64,000 bases of DNA. Source: Corbicula japonica (lineage: Eukaryota > Mollusca > Bivalvia > Venerida > Cyrenidae). The stretch spans positions 1,550,001 to 1,614,000 of the forward strand of contig JAZAYU010000086.1 of assembly GCA_038501625.1 (NCBI GenBank), read 5' to 3'. Below, one piece after another: positions 26,140 through 38,847 of this stretch (positions are counted from its first letter, which is position 1; the number at the start of each line of letters is the position of its first letter). The translations under genes were made by a program, and so were the position numbers. Below the pieces are notes generated by a model, which had not been told where the DNA came from, made no database searches, and saw nothing but the letters and a program-made list of their open reading frames with translations.

Positions 26140-26639
26140 NNNNNNNNNNNNNNNNNNNNNNNNNNNNNNNNNNNNNNNNNNNNNNNNNNNNNNNNNNNNN
26201 NNNNNNNNNNNNNNNNNNNNNNNNNNNNNNNNNNNNNNNNNNNNNNNNNNNNNNNNNNNNNNNNNNNNNNNNNNNNNNNNNNNNNNNNNNNNNNNNNNNN
26301 NNNNNNNNNNNNNNNNNNNNNNNNNNNNNNNNNNNNNNNNNNNNNNNNNNNNNNNNNNNNNNNNNNNNNNNNNNNNNNNNNNNNNNNNNNNNNNNNNNNN
26401 NNNNNNNNNNNNNNNNNNNNNNNNNNNNNNNNNNNNNNNNNNNNNNNNNNNNNNNNNNNNNNNNNNNNNNNNNNNNNNNNNNNNNNNNNNNNNNNNNNNN
26501 NNNNNNNNNNNNNNNNNNNNNNNNNNNNNNNNNNNNNNNNNNNNNNNNNNNNNNNNNNNNNNNNNNNNNNNNNNNNNNNNNNNNNNNNNNNNNNNNNNNN
26601 NNNNNNNNNNNNNNNNNNNNNNNNNNNNNNNNNNNNNNN
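26140..26639. other. Assembly gap (500 N)
   Basis: Exactly 500 N, the usual placeholder for a gap of unknown size. All reading frames across it are artefacts. Confidence 1.
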
Positions 26640-26829
26640 CTGGACGGTACTGTAACATGTTTTTTCTTCGGAATCACAACAATATGTATTTGCCGTGCAA
26701 AGCTGTGCGCGATTTAAAAAAAAATAGCACAATTTGTGCATTTCCAAGTAATACTTTCAAAACCTACCATTGGTGTGGGTTTCTTTTCGACCAGTGCTTT
26801 GCAAATTTGATACCATCTTTGAAGCCCGG

Positions 26830-27139
26830 ATCACACTGTCCCGGTATACAGCCCCGGTGCGTCCCGGTTTGGCCAACCGAATCCTCAACCGTAGCGACGC
26901 CGGGAAGAACTTCATTGAATCGGGATAAACCATGTTGAATCGGCGATCACCGGGGAGTGGCCCCGGTGGTGTTTAAAATTTTAAATCAACCGGGACTCGC
27001 CGGAAGCGAAACCAATGCCCGGCTTATTTCGGGGGAGTTCCGGAACATCCAACGGGTAGTATACCGCGGAAATGTGAACTTCGCTTCACGAATCTTCCCG
27101 GTCCACCGGCTACAAATTACCGGATAGGGACACTGTGAT
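26830..27139. mobile_element. G+C-rich MITE, 310 bp
   Basis: The left end is ATCACACTGTCCCGG. The right end, read on the minus strand, is ATCACAGTGTCCCTATCCGG. The interior is full of CCGGG words and far richer in G+C than its surroundings, which marks it as a foreign insert. No coding capacity; the superfamily is not clear. Confidence 0.6.
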
Positions 27140-27734
27140 TGGCGCTTAAAAGAAGTAAAAAAATGAGTACACTTACTTTGATATAGCCCCCTTCTTCCAA
27201 TTCTCCGCTATTGAAACGCAAATAAAAAAAAAGTACTTAGTCTTAGGCGCGATTGTCGCGTCATAAGCGCGAAAGCTATGTCCAGCCATAATTTTATGAA
27301 ACAGCAACAGGTACAATAGCATCATACTAAGTCACGAGTACCTGCTGAAAAGATCGATCTATGGCCGTATTGTAAGAAAAATCCGCCTCTTCAAATGAAA
27401 ACTTTCAGTTATCTTGCTGAAATCTTCGTAGCTGAAACTTGTTTTGTAGCGCAACAAATATTAAAAGGTCCCAATATTATTATTCCAAGAAGCCTTTTCT
27501 GTGAGATGGGCCAGTTTATGAGTTTATCACGTTTTGATTTGTTTTTTCGTGAGATCCATCTGGGACTCGGAAAAAAACCTTGATCGATGCAGATTTCGGA
27601 TCTTTAGATAATTTTTCGGCGTTCCATACAAGATGACCGATTTACACTACGGTGATTACGTCATTTTATCAGCCAATCAATTCTCAGAAATAAGTTAGTG
27701 ACGCGCTTTTAAAAACAAACATTTCAGTTTTGCA

Positions 27735-27812
27735 ATGACAGAATCTGATAATTATATGGAGGAAGGAAACGAATGGTCACGTCGGTGGAATACTAAGGAT
27801 GCAAATGAACAA
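27735..27812 (+). CDS. Possible first coding exon, unidentified
   Basis: ATG at 27735 opens 26 codons (MTESDNYMEEGNEWSRRWNT) ending exactly at a donor (GAACAA then GTAATT). The preceding 120 bases contain a CAAT-like motif (AGCCAATCAA) and TTTCAG just before the start. No continuing exon was found before the inverted repeat at 28122. The WSRRW stretch is reminiscent of the start of thiopurine methyltransferase-type proteins, but this is weak. Confidence 0.25.
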
Positions 27813-28121
27813 GTAATTTTTATCTTTTCTATTCTACTTTGCCGTAGACCATTTGACAGCGACATTGAGTGATATTCAGTGATGTTTGATTTAAAAGGAT
27901 TTGAAGAATTTTTCGAGCGAACGGAGTGTCCAGTGCTTCAGTTGTCTAATTTAAAACGCAGACTTACGTGTCAAAGAAAGGAGAAAGAATTAAAATGATA
28001 AATTGGCAATAAATAAAAAAATATGCTGCCGACAAAGAAAATTTGATTAAACTTGGAAAATAAATAACAACGGTGCTTAGATGAAAAAAGAATGGATTTA
28101 GACTAGATCTACAAAGCCCAA

Positions 28122-28425
28122 CAACGAACATAGACGTTAGAAGTTATTTGAAAACGTCGTTTAAATTCTCATCGATGACCACCATCGACAACACATGTGT
28201 TGTCGATGGTGCCTGATGACGTCATCAGTTTCAAAAGTAAACAAAGATCAACGTAGGTGCACGAAGAATGACAACAAAGGTAGGCTGTTTTATATGATTT
28301 ATTACAACAAAAATGGGATAAAGTAACAACAAAGAGGAAAAACATTTACGACAAAAGAAAAAAGTGAATTCTCAGTTTGATGCCATTTTCTCACTTCACA
28401 TAATACTCTGTTCTATGTTCATATA
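28122..28425 (-). repeat. 300-bp inverted repeat, right copy
   Basis: Reverse complement of 12660-12968. Carries the same perfect 32-bp palindrome (28180-28211) and the 16-bp CRE-containing palindrome (28213-28228). The homology ends at about the same points on both sides. Confidence 0.8.
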
Positions 28426-29043
28426 TAGTATTTTTTAATTATTACAATTTAAAGGCTTTAACGTTTCCTATTTTATTTTAGGTGTCTTCTTGAATTAAAC
28501 TTCCTGTTCACGGCCACTCGACACTGTACGGAATGAATGAATGGGATTTTACGGCCCGTCGACATCTGAGGTCATTTTGGGCGCAGTAAAAATAAAATGC
28601 AAAATATACGTTAAATAACAGTAAAATAACAGTAAGATACACGCTTAGTTGAATGTAAAATTACAAGTAAAATATGATAAAATTATGGTGTGATACATGT
28701 GATTCAAATGTTCGGACACTGTACGGATGTGTAAGAGCCTTCACTGAAAGTGGTCAACAAGGAACCGTTTGTGACATCTTGAGCAGTTTATAAAAACGGA
28801 TACCATCAAAACATAGTGTATGACATCGACACCAAATCGTCTGCATGGGAGGCAATAAGAAAGGTATTCAAAAATATATATTACATTGAAACCGTAAATG
28901 AATTAAATGTCTCATAGAATTCAAAACTGTTGCTCATTCATGTGGCTTGATTAATGATTTGTCTTTTGCTTCATTTTATATCATTGAATAAGCGAGCATA
29001 ATTCTGTCCGGACAAAAAGTTAAACATAACTTTTATATTCTAG

Positions 29044-30837
29044 TCGCTAACTAGTTCAAATATCGGCAAGATGTACGGTCTTCTTCACGATAATGAGTTA
29101 GACTTTGGTAACCACGCAACCACTGTAGCAGGTGCCATGTTGTATGCTTCCGAACGAGCAGTCACGTGGTATTTGATGACGTCAAGAGAAGTACCACTGC
29201 ATTGTGTCTCTTACATTAACTGTGTGGTGCAATTACAAACATATACTGGTTATGCTTTATTTGACAAACATGTGAAGCTGAACACTTTATACTACATATG
29301 TGCATATTCTAACTCGACAACTGTAGTAATAGAATGGTTTACAGAGACTTTAGAAGAGTTCTCGTCGTGTAGCAACGGGTTTGTTTTGGATGATATTGCA
29401 CCACTACCGGGAGATATACATATAACCAATATATTTGGTTTTATAACTGACATTAGGAATTTAACTCTAACGTGGGACAACTTCAAAGAAAACATAGATG
29501 CAAAAGAATTAGGATACGTAAACAGTATGAAAGGTTACAAATATGCAATAGGTAAGTTTATATTTTAACCAATAATCGCACGTGTTTCGTGATTTATTGT
29601 CATACAATTTTATTATTTAATCGGGCATGCTATATTTTCATATTTGTCGTGGTCGAGGGTCTTCAAAGTTCCCTTTTCATCTATTAAAACGTTTCAAAAT
29701 GGAAAACTTTACAGTGTAAACTTCGATATCAGTGAATAATTAAATTTAACCAATCTGACATTAATTCGTTTAAATGTCATCAATCTGCTTTAATTATTCA
29801 AGTTGCTTGATGTGTGTGATGACTTTAAACGCCAGAGTGAGGATTTTACTAACTGTGCTTTTTCAGGACAAAGACCTGGTAGCGAGGACATTCAAAACTT
29901 CACTGATGTCGGACTAGCAACACATGTTGTAATCGACATGATTGGTGTGGCTAACGGAGCAACGATATTTGTCACAGTAAATGGTAATATCAAAAACACC
30001 TGAACGCCTTCGTCTTTGATCTTGTTTATGTATCTATTAGGTGTTTTTAGAGCGTTTACACAATTAAATCGGTCCAGCTTGGCGCAGCCAAGCTACTGAA
30101 AAAATGATTTTTTTTTTGAATTATCTCACCGACTAAATGGTTGCACTTATATTTAGCACTTACCAGGTTAATCGATAAATTACTTGTTATTGCCGATTTT
30201 CAAATTATTAAAATAGCTAAATCAGGCAACTCCACATATACTGCAAAAATACAAACCAGAGTGATGTTTCAAGGATTCTGCATAGAAAGGAATCAATGTA
30301 AGTGTCAACAATACAACATTTATAAATCATATACTTTTAGGCTCAGTCAAAGTTGTAAGCTCAGCGTTGTTATGGTTAATAGCTATACAAGTTTTAACTC
30401 ATATACTTAAAGGTACAGACCAAGCTGGAAACAAGGCAATGAAAGTCTCATCTCAGCTGATAGTCGATACATCTCCGCCGTCTAAAGGACACGTCACTGT
30501 CAGAAATACAAACGCCTACATAGACAACGCAAACTTCATAACGTCAGAAATAATTACGGTTCACTTAACCGGCTTTACTGACAAGGAGAGTGGCATCTCC
30601 CACTTCGAGGTCGGACTTGGGTCACATCCTTTCAGCACAGATATACTGCCGCTGTATGTAAGCACCGAGGACTATGTAGAAATCAACCTGAATAATGCAC
30701 AGCTCAAAGACGGCCACGTCAACTACATACTAGGCGACGACTTTTTCTTGTTCCTTCATGGTTTTATAAACACAAGCTATTGTTTTCGATATACCAAACT
30801 AATTATGATTTACTTTTTAGTAATTGAAGGAAAGTAG
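29044..30837 (+). pseudogene. FN3-like extracellular repeat gene, 5' exons
   Basis: First part of a large multi-exon gene of tandem FN3-like domains, expected to be secreted or cell-surface because of its many Cys and N-glycosylation sites. Exons 29044-29551 and 29867-29983 and the start of the next (30413) join in phase. The third exon carries VDTSPPSKGHV and HLTGFTDKESGISHFEVGLG, the domain signature of this family: W-x-GF-x-D-x-x-SGI, then VGLGT, then VDNTPP. It lacks a clear donor and runs on to TAG at 30835. A broken upstream exon (about 28700-28863, with VRAFTESGQQGTVC in one frame and NIVYDIDTKSSAWEA in another) probably belongs here. Function unknown; similar proteins in bivalves are mostly uncharacterised. 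Confidence 0.55.
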
Positions 30838-31214
30838 GATCTACTAAAAAACGGTATTCGGATTTGAACCTATGCGTTTTCATCGCTTTTTAATGACATT
30901 TGCTATGCAGTGATTATTACGTTTATCAGGATTACTCGATCGACAGTTTCTTGGGGTTGTTCAGGTTGCTCAATAGCTAGCGTAATTTGGATTGAATGGC
31001 TAAGCGCTGTCGCCGTATGGGTTCGCTCCCCAACAGTTGCAATATCATTTGATTTAGCTAGTATGTAAACACAACAAAAGCTAATATGCAAAAATAATGT
31101 CATGGTTTTGAATGTAAACCCAAAAGTGTTTTGTTTAAGATTTGGTTTAACATGTTTAAGCACTAACTTCGTAAAATTACGAAAAATGAGGAAATGTTAG
31201 TAAAAACATGAAAT

Positions 31215-31450
31215 ATGGATATCAGGAATCGCCACATTCAGAAAAATCTGCCTCCCCACACAGTCAAGAAGAAGAGAGGGAGAAAGCATGGTTAATAAAA
31301 TGATCAGTTTCAGAAGAGAAGCCACTAACAATTAACAAAAATGAGAACCCGAGGGGTTACCGCCTTGGAACGGTCAGTGACAAATCAAATTGCCACTGGG
31401 GGTTTAAACCAGGTTCTAGGGTGCACCAACCTCACACATGCCCAACAGGT
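31215..31450 (+). repeat. Dispersed repeat R1, intronic copy
   Basis: GATATCAGGAATCGCCACA, CCGCCTTGGAACGGTCAGTG and TTGCCACTGGGGGTTTAAAC match 13640-13850. Lies between exons of the FN3-like gene, same orientation as the other copies. Confidence 0.65.
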
Positions 31451-32518
31451 TAATGTTAAGATATTCATCGTTTCAAACAACAAAACCTTGTTTTGCTTAT
31501 CTTAAATCGGTGTAATTTTATCATCCGTTCTTGACTTTACAATCAGGCCTTTAATCATGCCGGTCTAGCGTCATCGTTCTCGTCGCTGAAACTGATAGTT
31601 GACCGGAGGCCGCCTGCTGGTGGTCATGTGATGGACGGTGATTGGATGAAAGAGGTATTGTTACATTACAGTTCTTTCCCACTGCATCCCTCTTAAGCAA
31701 TATTGTATTACTTATACACGGCTGTTCCAAGACCTTTTCTGGATTCAGATGGAACTTTGAGTATCCACCCATTTTCTGGCATTTTTAGCTTTGTTTTAAG
31801 ATTTTTATGCAACATTATTGAGTAGCTGAGGATCAATCTCCTACGCAGAGTTGTCGTTCCTTACACTCACTTTACAATGTCAAGATTATTTACAAACTAA
31901 GCAAATTCGTTGTTTGAAGTCATAATTGTGAATGTGAAAGCTTGTGGTATAACAAATGAAAGATGATTTTCACTATCTTTCATTAAAACCGAAGAAACCC
32001 AAAATATTATAAATGTAGTTTGAGAACTATTGTTTGAGTTTTAGTAAAAGTAGTTGAAAGTGGCCTTGATTTAAAGCGGTAATTACAACATTAATAACGA
32101 AAACTGAAAAGCCATGTCGGTACACACAGTCTCAGTAACCAATGATAGACGTATTCAAGGAGACAAGGACAATATTGCATCCTAAATAAGCATGACTGAC
32201 ATTAATAAAGATCAAATCACTCATAACATTCTCCTGTTTGCAACAATCTTTAGTTGTTCTGACTAAGTACAAAAGGGATCATTTAAAGAGATCAAAAATG
32301 AACCACGTTACATCCGCGATGAAAGTAAGCAGCACTGTTTTTTACTGAAAGGACTAAGTATATATTCTTAAAGGGATAATCCGATATTACTGTCTTACAA
32401 AGATAAACTTCAAAATCGTGTAGACCTAGCAAGAGAACAAACTAAACAGTACTGTATGATGAGTAAGACATGTGGATGCGCAATGTCATTTTATTGCAAG
32501 CATTATAATATGTTACAG

Positions 32519-35268
32519 AAAGATACAGAATTCCAGATAGACACCAACAGAATCCTTGGCCACTGGAAAGTTTTTTCTGACGAACATAGTGGACTGGCTT
32601 ATTATCGAGTTGGTCTCGGAACTGACCCTTACCAAGATGACGTATAACCTATGATGGATGTTGGACTGATTGAAGGTTATACCAAGTCCCTTAAAAATAA
32701 ATCATTTTCACTTCTGATATGCCATATTGAAAACCAATATCCAGTCTTATGGTTTGATTGATGTGTCAATCATGATAATTCAAGTTTGTCTAACTTCACC
32801 GATGTTGTTCAGTAAAAGGACCAAATCTTACACTACTCACTAAATCCTCATTAACCATGACTCATAACTCTTCTTTTATTTTTTTCCTGCAGGTATATCC
32901 CGTTACAAGCCACTACCAGCCCACTCAATCAAGCTGATTAAGCAGTTTTAGAGATGATAACTATTGTCAACTTTATGTAATTTACTATCATCTTGCGTGT
33001 CTTTCGATTGCAACAAAGATATTTGTTTTAGACATTGATTACTTTTACTTTATTTATAGTAGTATACTTTAATATATGTAATTTCTAATATAAAAAAATT
33101 ATAAAATTAAAGATTTTGAGTGGCATGCCGGGTTCGCTCTTGGAAAAACCTACTACATAACGGTAGAATCTTGCAATAGAGCGGGTCTGTGTCAAACCCG
33201 AGTCTCCGACGGGGTTACGCTCGACAATTATCCGCCGATACAGGGTCTAGTTAGGATTGGATCAGATGACGTACACCAGAAATACCAATCTCACACGTAA
33301 GTATATTTCTTACTTACCGATAAATATTCAGTTATATGTTCGACTCGGCTTTTCCTTGTTATGGTACAACAAAAATTCTTGTAAAATCAAGATTTTACAA
33401 TTTATTCCCGCAAAATAAATACATGTACTTGATAGTTTGCATTTTACTTGTAAAGTGTTAAATAAGGCGTTCAGAGGCGAACACTTGGGAAACAGTTGAT
33501 CAAATGCTAAGATAAGGTTCGTGAACGTTACAACAAACAGACATGGAGTTCATTCAAAATTTTGTTTTTATGAAATTTAGATACGTAACATATTTGTTTC
33601 AAAAAAACATGTGTAGCAATTTAAGCACTAACAGTTACGTATTTTGAATACAGGTCATCGGTTCACGTGCGTTGGGCGGGATTTGAGGATCCTCAGTCAG
33701 GAATAGAAAAGTATGATGTATGCCTCGGTACAACAACGGCGACCTGTGACCTTTTATCAGACTTCAACTGCCTCTTACAGTCCAATATCATTCTCACCAA
33801 TTTGAGCCTGCCTACTGAAACGGATATTTATGCTACGGTAACAGCCTACAATAAAGTAGGCATGAATGTATCACAAACATCTGATAACTTCCGTGTCGAC
33901 AACACTCCTCCCGTCTTGAATCAGACACCAGTATTCAATGTGGATTACAACAGTTTACCTTATAAGCAAGGTCAATGGGAAGTCAATTTTAAGACTAAAA
34001 TGGGAAATTCACGATGAAGAAAGTCCGATTTCTAACCACGAGGTGACAATGTTTACTCATCATGAAGGACACACGCCCATTGAACGCACAAAGACTGGCT
34101 CGGAAAATACCATCACTATTAATCTTGACAGCAAAAACTGGCTTCATAATGGAGATACATATTACGCAGTGGTGACAAGTTGCAATGCGGCAGGTATATG
34201 CAACTCGAAGTGACAGCTTATTTATTGATTCAACACCGCCTCATCTTGGTGGATTCAAACCACCTATGCTGTGGAACAATTTGAACGTTCCTTCTTTGAA
34301 AGCCACTGTGACTCTTGGCTGGTACGGATTCCACGACCAGGACTCTGACATTGCAATGTATTATATAACAGTCGGCAGAACATACAGTGGTTCCGAACTC
34401 ACAGAAGGAGTAGCTGCTGTTCCTTCAAAAACAACTTTTCACAATTTCGTGTTGAAGGAACCTTTACAGCCTGACGATATGATCATTCTATCAATTTGGG
34501 CAGACAATAGAATTGGTCTGAATAGCTCTGTTGCACGAGTTACAGTAAATGCTCTTTCTGAAGTAAAGACGAACATTATTTCTTAGATGAGAGGTTCTCT
34601 AGAGTTACAAAAGCACTCATGCGATGTTCATTTCTGCAACAAAGACTGCACGTGTGCTATAATTGGAAAACCGTGTTCCTATATAGAAACAAGGGCTAAC
34701 TGTACAGAACTCAACGCGACTTCAAGCGAGTTCGTTATTCCTGTTGTAAGAGTAAAGACTGGGTTAGCACATCAACCGCAAACAATAACTGCATCGTCGA
34801 CCTGCCTTGCGGGACATTGGTCTCAAAACAGAATGCAAGAAAGCGATATTTTACCAAATGTAGTTAGATACGAGTGGAGCATTGGACTTAAAGGCCATCC
34901 TGTCGGCGAGGGAATTTTCGATTGGAAGAATGAAATGCCATGGCAAGATATCGGACTCCGGACCGAATTTATATATTGTTTACCTACAAACAGGTCGTTG
35001 TTACACAGAGAGGAATATGTCATATACGTGAGGGCATGGTTCACATCAGACATGTTTTCAACATTTACATCAAATCCTATACTTGTTGATCAAACTCCTC
35101 CGTCTGTTCGCCGTGGCCGGACTATTCAAGATTCTAACGAGGAATGTTATCGTGATTTTGATATCATCGGCTGGATGGACACAATCACTGCTTGTTGGAA
35201 TGGGGTTTTCTCTGAACAACAATGAGTTATAACACACTACACCGTATCCATGGGAACTGCATTAAATT
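32519..35268 (+). pseudogene. FN3-like extracellular repeat gene, central exons with broken frame
   Basis: 32519-32647 encodes SDEHSGLAYYRVGLGTDP but ends without a donor. 33121-33296 (YYITVESCNRAGLC) joins in phase to the long exon 33654-35268, which begins VHVRWAGFEDPQSGIEKYD and contains several domains: DNFRVDNTPPVLNQ, TLGWYGFHDQDSDI, a Cys-rich segment with CNKDCTC, and NPILVDQTPPSV. The long exon changes frame near 33990 and 34207 and has in-frame stops at 34584-34586 (TAG) and 35223-35225 (TGA). Protein-like sequence continues in phase through to the donor at 35269, so the stops are damage rather than a true end. The gene is either a pseudogene or a gene spoiled by base errors in the assembly. 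Confidence 0.65.
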
Positions 35269-35360
35269 GTAAGTACTCGAGCTTAGAACATTCTAGCATT
35301 TCCTAACACTCGTTTCTAAAAGATTATTTCGTACAATTGCTATTTATTGTTTTTTTCCAG

Positions 35361-36816
35361 CTGACGATATTCTTCGGCGAAAGGAAGTTGGCCTAGAAAC
35401 AAACATAACAATGAAGAACTTGACCTTGACTCATGGAACCAAGTACTTCTTCACCGTCACAGCCTATAACAATGTTGGTTTGCACACAACCGCTATATCG
35501 GATGGGTTTGTTGTAGATATGGATACGCCTGTCGCCGGAACAATGTTTAACACAAAAAGACATCGCAACAAGGCATTCCAGTCCAGCAGAGATTTCCTGG
35601 GATTTTCGTGGCATGGATTTCAGGATGCGTTCTCTGGAATAAAAGATTACTACATTGCAGTAATTGAAGATGAACATGAAAGTAATATTTCGGAATCTTT
35701 CAAAATGCGGAACTGCGGACAAGTTATAGTTTTAAGAACCTAACATTGGAACACGGAAAATCTTACCGTGGTACAATACAAGCAAGGGATAATGCTGGAC
35801 ACTTCAGTAAAGTTGTCGTTTCCGAAAAAGTTATAATTGATTATACTGCTCCAAGTGGTCTAAGATTTATCAATTTCACAGATATTAGCAAAATTCACGA
35901 AGTGTTTGGTGACGATAAAATAAAACAAATTGTGACTAATTAATGTTTCTGGGGATAATATCTATATGATTTCCGGACGTCTGCAGACTACTGATAGAAA
36001 TCCAGAACTTGTCTTACATATGAACAGATTTCACATACAGCTTCCGACAGTGAAGAACCACGATGGTTTGATAGTTTGGGTACCAGTTCCTGTCATCAGC
36101 CACAGAAACCCTTAATGCCTCAGTAGATATAAACAGTGACATTAACATAACCGTTGATATGTCAGTGAAAGAATGTACTGCATTAGTAGAGGACGGACAG
36201 GCGGCAGTAGATGTTCGATTTTCACGTTCTATTGTATCGTATAGCTTCTTTGTGGTTGACAAAGAAAGTTCCATGTACAAGGTAGTCAGTAAATCAATTA
36301 TTTACGATTATATAGAAATTACATTTAAAAATATTCATTACAATCGAAGTTTATTTGACAATAAATTACGCTGATATTTTCAACAAATAGTTGAAAACGT
36401 AAACGGTATTTGCTCACAGTTGCTACGTTGATTTAGTAATATACATGCATTTGACTTATCGAAACGTATGTTACAGGTTGAATTAGGAGCCGGAACGACG
36501 AAAGGCGGATTCCAGATTAAAGCGTTTATGAGAATCAGCCACACGTTAAATCAAGGTTTGCTACAGGCTGAAGTTTCTCACGGCACCCCGGTGTACGTAA
36601 CAGTGATTGCAGAAAACAGGGCCGGGCTGAAGTCCGTGTTTTATGCCAAGCCTGTCATCATGGACCATACCGCTCCACTTCTAGCAGACTTGTCAGCTAT
36701 AATACACACTATCCAAGTCAATGACACCGGCGTTCTTAAAAACCTCACCGTAGTTGAGGGTTCGTGGAAGGTATCCGATGAAGAAAGTGGAACAAAGTAC
36801 TGCTTCTGCTCACTCG
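35361..36816 (+). pseudogene. FN3-like extracellular repeat gene, 3' exons with broken frame
   Basis: Exon 35361-36280 continues in phase from the previous exon. It encodes FFTVTAYNNVGLHTTA, DGFVVDMDTP, then FSWHGFQDAFSGIKDYYIAV, and changes frame near 35725, 35941 and 36117. The three changes cancel, so the exon leaves in phase 0. It joins exon 36477-36816 (VELGAGTTKGGFQI, VYVTVIAENRAGL, MDHTAPLL). The mutually consistent phases show that splicing structure outlived the coding frame. Asn-x-Ser/Thr sites are frequent, as expected for an extracellular protein. Confidence 0.65.
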
Positions 36817-36945
36817 GTTAGTTTTATTACAACTTTGAATGTCATCTTTCTGTAATAAAAATGATTTTTTCGCGAGATTTCATATCAGACATTTCGTAAA
36901 ATGTGCATGCGTTGAACACCATAATTATGATTTTTTATTTGGTAG

Positions 36946-38847
36946 GTCATCAGCCGGGGTTATCAGATATTCAATCAATTTGGCTCACTCAGTCAATGAC
37001 ATCGTGTACATCAGATCAGTTGCTGCTTCAACACGGTGAAATGATTCACCTAACCGTAAAATGTGTCAACAATGTAGAAATTTCGACAGAGTTGTCATCC
37101 AGGCCACTGTTTGTATCTCTCTATAAGCCGAACACACAATCTGCAACTGTATCGTTTGTACCTTTGAACGATGCTTGTTTCATCTACGATACTCTGGATT
37201 ACACCAATGCAATGGTGCAATCCAATCGCTCGGACGTTCAGCTATGGTGGGACGGATTTGTAGAACTCTCTGGAATTGACCACTTCGAGTATCGACTCCT
37301 ACATGGACAAACTACGATCGTTGACTGGACAAGTACTGGACAGAAGGAGATGTCAGCTAACAGAGGACTACACCTTGCTGATGGTAATCTGACGGCTGAG
37401 GTTCGGGCGGTCAACTCGGGTTTGTACACCAGTGACGCCATTAAATCTTCGATGCTTGTCGTGGGGGCAGCACCTGCTCTTACAGGTAAAAAAGCTGGAA
37501 TTTGTTTACAATATGGAGTAAAAGAAGTGAAAATGAGTTGTTTTTTATTTTGGCATTAATTTATTTTTTCTCGCAGATAAGAGTAATTTGTATCAAGGCA
37601 AATGCATCGTAATTATGCTGCAGAATTAAAACGCATATGCTCGTGTATGTGGGTTAAAGCAGCGTTCACGCACTTCTACGCCATACTGTTCCTTATGCCT
37701 ACCTCGAGCTAATTTGGTGTTAAGGGAATCGATCATGCAGCCTCGTGTTTGTTTATATTTGTTCTCTTTCCTTCGATGACAGTGTATGAAAGGAAAAGAA
37801 AAAGGAATCCATGTATACTTGCTTAGCATTAATAGTCATTTTAGCGCATGTTCCTATTGTTAGATCTCCCTAAAGATCTGAAGCGATACTTTATTTAACA
37901 ATCTTAAGCGATATTTTATATTAAAAACCAGATTCTAGAGTTCACCAACCTCACACTTATCCCCAACAGGTTCATACATGAACAAAAAAGAACAAATTGT
38001 CTTGGTGACTTAGCTCCAACATACCCATCAACTCATTAATTTTGCATGCAAATGCACACAAACATAAACAGCTAATGGCATAGTCAAGCAAATGGTGGGT
38101 ACTCTATGACCTTACCGAAACTAGAGCACCTGGAGTCAAACCAAGAACATCGTGACAGGAAAACAAGAAAAACACTTATTTTACATTGTTCATAAATTCT
38201 TAAGGGCCGACTGTCATCGTAAAAAAGGAAATTATCATAATCTCTCTTACGCCAGTTCAGTAAAACATTCGCAAACTTTTGTTATTAATGCATCTTTACT
38301 TTACTTAAGTAAACATAAGTTAGAACAGTAACGAAAAATAGCAAGACTAAAAATTCTTTAAAATTCTATTTACATCCAAACTCAAAAATGCAACACCAAA
38401 AATCGATTTAAATGCCCACATTTGTAATATGATATTGACAGCATTTTCAGCTAACTTTTTGAACAACCCTCGTATTTGAGATACATTCATTAAACAGTCT
38501 TTAAAATTATCGTTGTATTATTCGAATGTTTAGTTATTAAAGAATAGTTAACAATTTTATGAAGGGCTGTTGCCATGACTAGAAGCGGAATTAAGTTTCA
38601 GCTGGACTGGGCAAACGTCTTTGATAAAGTCAGTGGTGTTCCTCTGTCGTACAGCGTCATAGCAGGAACCAGGCCAGGATTCACCGACGTACTTGATCTC
38701 AGCTACACCAGCGATCACATGATCGACGTCACAATTCCCGAGTCGACGTTGATAACTCCTCATCTAAAGGAGTTGTTCATAAACATAGTGTGCACTTACG
38801 CCACTGGCCAAAGTTCAACGTACCAAACCAGTTATAAAATAGAATAA
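36946..38847 (+). pseudogene. FN3-like extracellular repeat gene, last exons
   Basis: Exon 36946-37485 (179 intact codons) continues in phase from 36816 and carries HLTVKCVNNVEIS and LWWDGFVELSGIDHFEYRL. A final open segment (about 38575-38847) encodes IKFQLDWANVFDKVSG and ends with TAA at 38845-38847. AATAAA signals lie at 38843-38848 and 38895-38900. The phase of 37485 (one base over) does not match the likely acceptors near 38565 or 38583, so one exon may be missing between them. No membrane segment or anchor is visible at the C-terminus. Confidence 0.6.
37930..38170 (+). repeat. Dispersed repeat R1, second intronic copy
   Basis: ACCAGATTCTAGAGTTCACC through TGGTGGGTACTCTATGACC matches the 3' half of 13640-14065. 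Lies before the last exon of the FN3-like gene. Confidence 0.6.

Noticed and set aside
25994..26747. Open frames of 176-227 codons
   Set aside because: They consist mostly of N from the 500-base gap.
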